Shown piece by piece: positions 1 through 6,278 of a DNA stretch of 8,158 nucleotides. The notes below the pieces were generated by a model. It had not been told where the DNA came from and ran no database searches. It was given only the letters and a program-made list of their open reading frames with translations. Origin of the DNA: SKKL01 sp046543225 (GTDB lineage Bacteria > Actinomycetota > Acidimicrobiia > Acidimicrobiales > SKKL01); contig JBKGZW010000127.1 of assembly GCA_046543225.1 (NCBI GenBank), positions 1 through 8,158 on the forward strand, written 5' to 3'. Within the stretch, counting starts at the first letter, position 1; the number at the start of each line of letters is the position of its first letter. Position numbers and translations under genes: made by a program.

Positions 1-714
1 GAGCTGATCGATCCGCTCCCCTTCGCCGCTGCCGACGACGACCACGACGACGGCGACGACCACGAGGATGAGCACGACGGCGGCGACGACCACGAGGATG
101 AGCACGACGGCGGCGACGACCACGACGACAGCGACGACCACGAGGATGACCACGACGGCGGTGATGACCACGACCACGGTGCGATGGACCCGCACTTCTG
201 GCACGACCCCATCCGCATGGCCGACGCCGTCCCGGGCATGGCCGAGGCGATCGGCGACGCCACCGAGCTCGACGCGGCCGACCTGCAGGAACGCAGCGAC
301 GAGCTGGTCGCCGAGCTGGTGGCGGTCGACGACGAGGTGGCCACGATCCTCTCGGCGGTGGCGTCCGAGCGGCGGGTCCTGGTCACCAACCACGACACCC
401 TCGGCTACCTGGCCGCTCGCTACGACTTCGAGGTGATCGGTGTGATCGTCCAGGGCGGTGACACCTTGGCCTCGGCCAGTCCGGGCGACCTCGGCGAACT
501 GGTGCACCAGATCGAGGAGCATCGGGTCCCGGCCGTCTTCGCCGAGAACGTGCTCGCCCCCACGCTGTCCGAGGCGCTGGCCGACGAGGCGGCGGGGGAG
601 GTCGAGGTCGTGAGCCTCTACACGGATTCGTTGGGGAACGACGGTTCGGGCGCGGAGACCTACACCGGACTCCTCCTCACCAATGCCGGGCTCATCGCCG
701 AGGCGCTGGGCTGA
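1..714 (+). CDS. znuA: Zinc/manganese ABC transporter substrate-binding protein (ZnuA/AztC-like), 5'-truncated by window edge
   Basis: C-terminal 237 residues of a cluster A-I (ZnuA/TroA/AztC) solute-binding protein, which captures Zn2+ or Mn2+ outside the membrane and delivers it to the permease. The frame is open from base 1; the start, signal peptide and first metal ligand lie upstream. Visible are a D/E/H-rich loop (window residues 12-60), then DPHFWHDP (H65, expected metal ligand), VLVTNHDTLGYLA (H131, second ligand), AVFAEN (E182) and LYTDSLG (D209, likely acidic ligand). The order and spacing of His, His and acidic residue match the family. The ending (SLYTDSLG then GAETY) resembles AztC-type zinc binders as I remember them, but ZnuA versus AztC, and Zn versus Mn, cannot be settled here. 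The ATG at codon 62 is internal, because conserved coding continues upstream of it in the same frame. The permease gene follows after 38 bases on the same strand, as in an operon. Confidence 0.9.
   Translation, partial: ELIDPLPFAAADDDHDDGDDHEDEHDGGDDHEDEHDGGDDHDDSDDHEDDHDGGDDHDHGAMDPHFWHDPIRMADAVPGMAEAIGDATELDAADLQERSDELVAELVAVDDEVATILSAVASERRVLVTNHDTLGYLAARYDFEVIGVIVQGGDTLASASPGDLGELVHQIEEHRVPAVFAENVLAPTLSEALADEAAGEVEVVSLYTDSLGNDGSGAETYTGLLLTNAGLIAEALG
52..183 (+). repeat. Tandem repeat encoding an Asp/Glu/His-rich metal loop
   Basis: A 30-bp unit is repeated perfectly at 52-81 and 82-111, each copy encoding GDDHEDEHDG. A shortened copy (GDDHDD, 112-129), a diverged copy (SDDHEDDHDG, 130-159) and a remnant (GDDHDHGA, 160-183) follow. 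The unit is a multiple of three, so copy-number change keeps the frame. Histidine-rich loops at this position in ZnuA-type proteins are thought to collect metal or sense its abundance. This one is dominated by aspartate. Confidence 0.9.
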
Positions 715-752
715 TCACCTCGGTCGTCGCTGCGAACCCATAGGCTCCGACC

Positions 753-1610
753 GTGGAGTGGTTGACCGATCCCTTCGGCTACGAGTTCATGCAGCGGGCG
801 CTGCTGGCGGGGATCCTCGCCGTCGTGACGACCTCGGTGATCGGGACCTGGGTGGTGATCCGGGGGATGACCTTCATCGGCGACGCCCTCGCCCACGGCG
901 TGCTCCCCGGCATCGCCCTGGCCTTCGTGTGGGGCGTCGACCTGCGCCTGGGTGCCATGGTGAGCGCCCTGGTGATGGTCGCCGGCGTCGGATTGGTCAA
1001 TCGCAGAGTTCGTCTGCCCGAGGACACCGGCATCGGTCTGTTGTTCGTGGGCATGCTGGCGCTCGGGGTCATCATCATCTCGCGCCAACGTTCCTATGCC
1101 GGCGATCTCAGCTCGTTCCTGTTCGGCGACGTGCTCGGAGTGACCACAGATGACCTGCGGTTCCAGTGGATCGCCGCGGCGCTGGTCGTGGTCCTGGTCG
1201 TCGTGAGCTACCGGCCGTTCCTCGCATTGGCGTTCAACCCCGACAAGGCGTCGTCGCTGGGGATGCGACCACGGCTCGCCCACGCGATCATGCTCGGGCT
1301 CATCGCGGTGTCGATCGTGTCGTCGTTCCAGGCGGTCGGGGCCTTGCTCGTGTTCGGCCTGCTGGTGGCACCGCCCGCCACCGCCTCGTTGCTGGTGCGG
1401 CGGGTGCCGCTGATCATGGTCGTCGGGGTGGCGATCGGGATCGTCTCGGTCGTCGGCGGGCTGGTGGTGAGCTTCCATCACGACACCGCGGCCTCGGCCA
1501 CCATGGCGTTCACCGCGGTCGGGTTCTTCTTCGTCGTGCTCGCGGGTCGCGAGGTGTTCGCGCTGGTGCGACCTCCCCGACCCGACGGCGCCATCGCTCC
1601 ATCGCCGTGA
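753..1610 (+). CDS. znuB: Metal (zinc/manganese) ABC transporter permease, ABC-3 family (ZnuB/AztB-like)
   Basis: A 285-residue integral membrane subunit of a zinc/manganese importer, full length for the ABC-3 family. Family blocks are recognisable: GTWVVIRGMTFIGDALAHGV (about 31-50), EDTGIGLLFVGM (about 90-101), LFGDVLGVT (about 123-131), NPDKASSLGM (about 162-171) and GALLVFGLLVAPPATASLL (about 196-214). Hydrophobic stretches are consistent with about eight or nine membrane segments. The start is GTG at 753. It follows the binding-protein stop by 38 bases, has no strong Shine-Dalgarno, and gives the usual N-terminus just before the first membrane helix. The N-terminus (MEWLTDPF then QRALL) recalls AztB-type permeases. 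No ATP-binding subunit follows; the next gene converges from the other strand, so the ATPase must lie upstream or elsewhere. Confidence 0.92.
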   Translation: MEWLTDPFGYEFMQRALLAGILAVVTTSVIGTWVVIRGMTFIGDALAHGVLPGIALAFVWGVDLRLGAMVSALVMVAGVGLVNRRVRLPEDTGIGLLFVGMLALGVIIISRQRSYAGDLSSFLFGDVLGVTTDDLRFQWIAAALVVVLVVVSYRPFLALAFNPDKASSLGMRPRLAHAIMLGLIAVSIVSSFQAVGALLVFGLLVAPPATASLLVRRVPLIMVVGVAIGIVSVVGGLVVSFHHDTAASATMAFTAVGFFFVVLAGREVFALVRPPRPDGAIAPSP

Positions 1611-1622
1611 TCGGCGATGGAG
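1597..1622. terminator. Candidate bidirectional terminator hairpin between convergent genes
   Basis: CTCCATCGCC (1597-1606) and GGCGATGGAG (1613-1622) form a perfect 10-bp stem with a 6-base loop. The loop contains most of the permease stop codon. The hairpin fills the short space between the permease and the convergent helicase gene, as expected for a shared terminator. No T-tract follows on either strand. That is common in GC-rich actinobacteria but leaves the terminator role inferred. Confidence 0.6.
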
Positions 1623-1640
1623 GTGTGGTCAGGTGTGGTC
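1621..1640. repeat. Perfect 10-bp tandem duplication over the helicase stop codon
   Basis: AGGTGTGGTC occurs twice in direct tandem (1621-1630 and 1631-1640). Read on the minus strand, the inner copy encodes the terminal Asp-His-Thr of the helicase and the TGA stop forms at the junction. The second copy is just past the stop and overlaps the end of the terminator-like hairpin by two bases. It is probably a slippage product. Confidence 0.75.
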
Positions 1641-3692
1641 GGCCAGCACCGAGAGGACGTCGTGGCCGTGGCGCTCGGCCTTGACCGGACCGATTCCGGG
1701 CAGGGCCAGCAGCTCGCGCGGGCTGCGCGGGCGGGAGTGGGCGATCGCGGCCAGGGTGGCGTCGTTGAAGATCACATAGGCCGGGACGTTGGCCGCCCGG
1801 GCCTTGGTGAAACGCCACGACCTGAGGGCCTCGAACACGGCGGCGTCGTGTTCGTCGAGGTCGGCTGCTGGCGCCCTCGCTCGCCCGCGGCTCCGGGCGG
1901 CCGGCGGGTCCGTGGCGGCCAGCTTGGCTCGTTCGGCCCGGATGAACGAGCTCCAGTCGACCGGGGTGGTGTCGGCCCCCTGGGTGGCGGCGAGCTCGAG
2001 GGCGTCGAGGTAGGGAGACGGCTCGCGCGATCTGGTCCGCTGACCGAAGATCCGTTGCTGTGCCCAGGTGCAGACCAGCTCGTGTTCGGCCCGGGTCACC
2101 GCCACATAGAACAGCCGCCGCTCTTCGGCCAGGGCGGCGTCGGTGCGAGCATGGCCGATCGGCACCAGCCCCTGCTCGAGTCCGGCGAGGTGCACGACAG
2201 GCCACTCGAGTCCCTTGGCCGCGTGGAACGTGGTGATGTCGACAGCGTCGCGGTCGGGTTGGTCGGAACCGACGGTGGTGCGCAGCCACTCGATGAACGC
2301 CGGTGCTGTGGGCGTGGGGTCGATGCGCTGGTAGTCGTCGGCCAACCGCAGCAGCATCTCGAGGTTCGCCCGACGCTGGGCGACCGCGTCGGAGACGTCG
2401 CCGTCGGTCGCGCCGCGGCCGGCGCCGGCTGGCTCGCTGGTCGGGTCCGCAGCCGGGTCGGTGTCATCGATGGTGGCGGCGAGGTCGGCGGCTGCGGCGG
2501 CGAAGGGTCCGTGGTGGCGGCGCATGCCGGCCAGGGCGGTCTTGACCTCGGCTTGGTCGAGCAGCGCGGTGCCGCCTCGGACGCGATGGGGGATGCCGGC
2601 GGCCTGCAGCGATTCGGCGATGAGGACGCCTTGGGCGTTGGTGCGGACCAGCACCGCCTGGGACGACCATCGGGCGCCGGGCCGGTGCCGGTCGCGGATG
2701 GCCCGGGCGACGGCGGTGGCTTCGTCGGCGTCGGTGGCGTGGCGGCTCACCACCGGGAGCGGACCACCGGGCCGGTTGGCCCGCAGCGGCGAGGATCGTG
2801 GTCGTGAGGGCGCGAGCACCGCGTTGGCCGCCGCGAGGATCTGAGGACTGGACCGGTAGTTGTCGGCCAGCTCGACCTGTTCGCTGTGGGGGAACCACCG
2901 TTCGAACTCGGACAGGTACCGGGCATCGGCACCGTTCCAGGCGTAGATCGCCTGGTTGGGGTCACCGACCACGCAGAGGTCGTCGCGATCGCCGAGCCAG
3001 GCGCACATGAGGTCGAACTGGAGCTGGTTGACGTCCTGGAACTCGTCGACGAACAGGTGGCGGAACCGCCACCGTTGCGCGGCGGCGAACTCGCGGTCGT
3101 TGGTGAGGTCGCGGATGGCGAGCCGGAGCAGGTCGTCGAAGTCGACCATGCGGCGATCGCGCTTGGTCGCTTCGTAGCGGGCGTAGCAGTCAGCCACGAC
3201 GAGGGGATCGAGCGGGGGAGTGCGGGCTGCCCGGGCGGCGTCGTCGACGTAGGTGTCGGGGGTGATGCGGCGGGCCTTGGCCCACTCGATCTCGCCGACG
3301 ACGTCGATGGGTTGCACGTGCTTGGGTACCAGACGGGCGACGAAGCCGACCTTGCGGTCGAGCAGGGTCGGGGGTGTGATGCCCTTGTCGGCCCAGCGGG
3401 AGCGCAGCTGGGCATAGGCCACCGAGTGGAACGTGCCGGCGGCGACCGCGTCGCGAAGCCCCAACGCCCGCAGCCGGGAGTTGAGCTCGCCCGCGGCCTT
3501 GCGGGTGAAGGTGAGGGCCAGGACGTGGCGAGGATCGGCGCTGCCGGTGAGCACCCGGTGCCCGATGCGGCGGGTGAGCACCCTTGTCTTGCCGGAGCCC
3601 GCACCGGCCAGGATGCACAGCGGCGCGGCGTCGCTCGTGACCGCGGCGCGCTGGGCCGCGTTGAGATCGTCGAGGAGCTGCTCGGGGTCCAC
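1629..3692 (-). CDS. uvrD2: UvrD2-like superfamily 1 DNA helicase with C-terminal HRDC domain
   Basis: A 687-residue SF1A (UvrD/Rep/PcrA) helicase, expected to move 3'-5' on single-stranded DNA using ATP in repair or replication. Motifs in order: Walker A AGAGSGKT (29-36), Ia ALTFTRKAAGEL (59-70), II VDEFQD (215-220), III GDPNQAIYAW (243-252), IV NYRSS (278-282), V ITTFHAAKGLEW (486-497) and VI VAVTRAEHE (530-538). The C-terminus (about 612-687) is an HRDC domain, with VPAYVIFNDATLAAIA, RPRSPREL and LPGIGPVKAERHG. Helicase plus HRDC at about 700 residues is the actinobacterial UvrD2 layout. Unlike mycobacterial UvrD2, the linker (about 545-611) has no cysteines; the five Cys (26, 169, 230, 240, 541) are scattered. 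Residues about 394-440 form an Ala/Asp/Gly-rich, probably flexible insert within the 2B region. The start is GTG at 3692, without a clear Shine-Dalgarno, and gives the usual short lead-in (LNAAQRAAV, Q-motif region) before Walker A. Confidence 0.93.
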   Translation of the reverse strand: MDPEQLLDDLNAAQRAAVTSDAAPLCILAGAGSGKTRVLTRRIGHRVLTGSADPRHVLALTFTRKAAGELNSRLRALGLRDAVAAGTFHSVAYAQLRSRWADKGITPPTLLDRKVGFVARLVPKHVQPIDVVGEIEWAKARRITPDTYVDDAARAARTPPLDPLVVADCYARYEATKRDRRMVDFDDLLRLAIRDLTNDREFAAAQRWRFRHLFVDEFQDVNQLQFDLMCAWLGDRDDLCVVGDPNQAIYAWNGADARYLSEFERWFPHSEQVELADNYRSSPQILAAANAVLAPSRPRSSPLRANRPGGPLPVVSRHATDADEATAVARAIRDRHRPGARWSSQAVLVRTNAQGVLIAESLQAAGIPHRVRGGTALLDQAEVKTALAGMRRHHGPFAAAAADLAATIDDTDPAADPTSEPAGAGRGATDGDVSDAVAQRRANLEMLLRLADDYQRIDPTPTAPAFIEWLRTTVGSDQPDRDAVDITTFHAAKGLEWPVVHLAGLEQGLVPIGHARTDAALAEERRLFYVAVTRAEHELVCTWAQQRIFGQRTRSREPSPYLDALELAATQGADTTPVDWSSFIRAERAKLAATDPPAARSRGRARAPAADLDEHDAAVFEALRSWRFTKARAANVPAYVIFNDATLAAIAHSRPRSPRELLALPGIGPVKAERHGHDVLSVLADHT

Positions 3693-3716
3693 GCCGCCAC
3701 AGTAGCGATGCTCTGC

Positions 3717-3753
3717 GACACCGGTCCCCGTGGTGTCACCGGGCAGACACCGG
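3717..3753. promoter_or_regulatory. Alternative hairpin cluster in the gap upstream of uvrD2
   Basis: The 75-base gap between the c-di-GMP enzyme stop and the helicase start holds GACACC (3717-3722), GGTGTC (3732-3737) and GACACC (3746-3751). The middle element can pair with either outer one, giving two mutually exclusive 6-bp stems with loops of 9 and 8 bases. The outer copies extend to an 8-bp direct repeat GACACCGG. This could terminate the upstream transcript or act as an operator or leader for the helicase. No T-tract is seen, and function is inferred from position and symmetry only. Confidence 0.4.
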
Positions 3754-3767
3754 ATCTTCGCCGACGA

Positions 3768-6278
3768 TCAGGCGCAGTCGTCGGCGGGAACGGCCGCGCG
3801 GCTGCGACTGCGCACCAGGCCCTGTGCCAGCATCGCGGGCGCCATCGGTGGTCCCAGGTGGTGGCCCTGGGCATACCGACAGTCGTGGGCGAGGAGCGCC
3901 GCCGCCTGCTGTGGCGTCTCCACACCTTCGGCGACGACGGTCAGTCCGAGGGTACGGCCCATGGCGAGGACCGTCTCGACGATGGTGGCATCGCCATCAT
4001 CGGTCATGAGTCCCGCGACGAAGCTCCGGTCGACCTTGAGATCGGTGACCGGGAACCCTCGTAGGTGCGAGAGCGATGCCGCTCCCATGCCGAAGTCGTC
4101 CAGCGCGACGCGCGCGCCGAGTCCACGGACATCGGTCAGGACCTGGTGTGCGACCTGGGGATCAGCGACCAGGGCGTGCTCGGTCACCTCGAGACAGATG
4201 CGTGAAGGATCGATGCCGTGGCTGGCGGCCACCGCCCCGATCGATGCCGCCAGGTCCGGATCGGTGAGCTGCACCGGCGACAGGTTCACCGCCAGCTCGA
4301 GTCCGCACAGGCCCTGTCTGTCCCACATCGCCAGCTGTGCACAGGCGGTCTCGAGCACCCATCCTCCGAGCTGGCTGACCAGACCGGTCTCCTCGGCCAG
4401 CGCGATGAAGTCGTCGGGGTCGAGTCGGCCTCGTCTCGGGTGTGCCCACCGTACGAGGACCTCCACCCCGGTCCATCGGCCGGTGGCCAGCTCCACCATC
4501 GGTTGGTACTCCACGAAGAGCTGCTCGGCGTCGAGGGCCTCTCGCAGGTCCTGCTCCAACTGCAAGCGCTCGTCGGCCTGCTCACGAAGGGCGGCGGTGA
4601 AGCGCGAGGCCTGCCCTCGTCCGCTCGCCTTGGCGTGGTACATCGCGGTGTCGGCGTCACGGATCAGCGACTCGGCGTCGCAGCCGGGGCCGGCGATGGC
4701 GATCCCGATGCTCACCCCCAGATGCAGGGCCCGGCCTCGGTGGATGTAGGGGACGCTCAAGGCCTCGACCAATCGGGCGGCGAGCAGCTCAGCATCGCCA
4801 GGTTCGGCGATCCTCTCCTGGAGCACCACGAACTCGTCTCCACCGAAGCGGGCAACGGTGTCGCCGCTGCGGACTGCGTCACTGATCCGCCGAGCAGCCT
4901 CGACCAGCAACTCGTCGCCGGTGTTGTGGCCGAGCGAGTCGTTGACCACCTTGAACCGGTCGAGGTCGAGGAACAGCACGGCGTGGTGCTCATCGGGTTC
5001 GGCCCGGCGCTCGATGGCCTGGTTGATCCGGTCGAGCAGGAGAAGGCGGTTGGGGAGCCCGGTGAGGGGGTCGTGGGTCGCCTGCTGTTCGAGGATGCGT
5101 TCGGCCCGGTGCCGCTCGGTCACATCGTGTACTGCCGCCATGACCCGCACGGGTCGCCCTTCGGACTCGAGCACCAGTTCTCCACGCTCGTGGATGGTTC
5201 GGCGTCTGCCGTCGGTGCTCTGGATCGAGTACTCGATGTCATAGGAGCCCTCCTCGCGGGAGGCCCGCACCGCGTCCTCGAGCCTCCGTCGATCCTCGGG
5301 CACGACGTGGAGCAGGTAGGCGCCGCGTGATGGAGTGATGGCCCCCGGCTCACATCCGAGTATCCGGTAGACCTCGGTGGACCAGTGGGCCGAGCCGCTG
5401 GCGATCTCCCATTCGACGCTCCCTACGTGGGCAAGCGCCTGTGCGGCCTGAAGACGTGCCTCGCTGTGGCGGAGCTCGGACTCGATGCGACGGCGCTCGG
5501 TGATGTCGATGGCGACGAAGAGCACGCCGGTGGCCCGACCGTGCTGGCCGCGCAGCACGCGGCCCGTCGCGAGGACCGTGAGGATCGACCCATCGCGGCG
5601 CACCAGATCCTCTTCGACCTCGAAGCCCCGAACTGCGGCGGTGGCCGTCCGTCGGAGGCGTTCCTTCAGCTCGGGATCTGCGACGAGCGCCGCCAGCTCC
5701 TCGGCCTCGGCGATCACCTGGTCGGGACTGTCGTAGCCGAGCATCCTCGCCATCTCGGGGTTGAGGGTGAGCAGCCGACCCCTGATGTCGGTGTGGATGA
5801 TGCCGGCGATGGCGTTCTCGAACAGGGTGCGGAACCGACGCTCCTCCTCCTCTCGGGCGCTGAGGTCGCGGATGGAGGCGGTCATGATGAGGCCCGAATC
5901 GGTCTCGACCCGGGAGATGGATGCCTCGGCGGGAAACTCCTCGCCGTTGCGTCGGCGGCCCATGACCGAGCCCAGTGCGCCCATCGAGCGGGTCGAGATC
6001 CCCCGGGTGGCGAAGGCGTTGACGTGGTCAGCGTGCTCGGCGGTGAACCGGTCGGGGATGAGGATCTCGAGCGGGTGTCCCAGAACCTCCTCCACCTGGT
6101 AGCCGAAGACTCGGGTCGCGGCCTGGTTGAACAGCACGATGCGCCCACCGGCGTCGATCGACACCAGCGGATCGACGGCGGTGTCGAGGACGGCGGTGAG
6201 GATGTCGAGGATCGACTCGATCGGCTCCCCGCTGCGCTCGGTGTGCTCGAGATGCATGGAGTGGGCCCGGCTCCCCAC
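3768..6278 (-). CDS. Cytoplasmic PAS-PAS-PAS-GGDEF-EAL cyclic-di-GMP cyclase/phosphodiesterase
   Basis: An 836-residue signalling enzyme with no membrane segment or signal peptide. Three PAS sensors occupy about 25-140, 147-262 and 278-390. Two of them end in the DITERR/DVTERH type of PAC sequence. The GGDEF domain (about 398-560) begins with the usual HDPLTGLPNR. It has an intact GGDEF (479-483) and an RSGD inhibitory I-site (470-473) at the standard five-residue spacing, so it looks like a competent, product-inhibited diguanylate cyclase. The EAL domain (about 575-825) has EVL in place of EAL (606-608). It keeps N665, LEVTE (696-700), DDFG (727-730), LKVD (K748), EGVE (784-787) and Q804, so phosphodiesterase activity is plausible. 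Which activity dominates cannot be told. The first possible start, GTG at 6278, shares its G with the sigma-factor TAG. ATG at 6255-6257 (residue 8) is an alternative, with GGGGAG about 13 bases upstream. Either start implies co-transcription and probable translational coupling with the sigma gene. Confidence 0.93.
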   Translation of the reverse strand: MGSRAHSMHLEHTERSGEPIESILDILTAVLDTAVDPLVSIDAGGRIVLFNQAATRVFGYQVEEVLGHPLEILIPDRFTAEHADHVNAFATRGISTRSMGALGSVMGRRRNGEEFPAEASISRVETDSGLIMTASIRDLSAREEEERRFRTLFENAIAGIIHTDIRGRLLTLNPEMARMLGYDSPDQVIAEAEELAALVADPELKERLRRTATAAVRGFEVEEDLVRRDGSILTVLATGRVLRGQHGRATGVLFVAIDITERRRIESELRHSEARLQAAQALAHVGSVEWEIASGSAHWSTEVYRILGCEPGAITPSRGAYLLHVVPEDRRRLEDAVRASREEGSYDIEYSIQSTDGRRRTIHERGELVLESEGRPVRVMAAVHDVTERHRAERILEQQATHDPLTGLPNRLLLLDRINQAIERRAEPDEHHAVLFLDLDRFKVVNDSLGHNTGDELLVEAARRISDAVRSGDTVARFGGDEFVVLQERIAEPGDAELLAARLVEALSVPYIHRGRALHLGVSIGIAIAGPGCDAESLIRDADTAMYHAKASGRGQASRFTAALREQADERLQLEQDLREALDAEQLFVEYQPMVELATGRWTGVEVLVRWAHPRRGRLDPDDFIALAEETGLVSQLGGWVLETACAQLAMWDRQGLCGLELAVNLSPVQLTDPDLAASIGAVAASHGIDPSRICLEVTEHALVADPQVAHQVLTDVRGLGARVALDDFGMGAASLSHLRGFPVTDLKVDRSFVAGLMTDDGDATIVETVLAMGRTLGLTVVAEGVETPQQAAALLAHDCRYAQGHHLGPPMAPAMLAQGLVRSRSRAAVPADDCA

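Noticed and set aside
52..111. Direct 30-bp repeats considered as a CRISPR-like array
   Set aside because: The copies are adjacent without spacers, are in frame, and encode an acidic/His loop in a known protein.
660..1481. His/Asp/Gln-rich minus-strand frame opposite the permease
   Set aside because: The composition mirrors the complement of a hydrophobic Val/Leu/Ala-rich protein. It has no start signal or family motif.
1617..2807. Long open frame on the + strand opposite the helicase gene
   Set aside because: It is a shadow of the helicase: GC-rich codon bias keeps the opposite frame open, and its Gly/Val/Arg-rich translation has no recognisable domain.
2886..4064. 392-codon open frame on the + strand across the helicase and c-di-GMP genes
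   Set aside because: It is antisense to two well-supported genes and crosses their boundary; composition is typical of a shadow frame.
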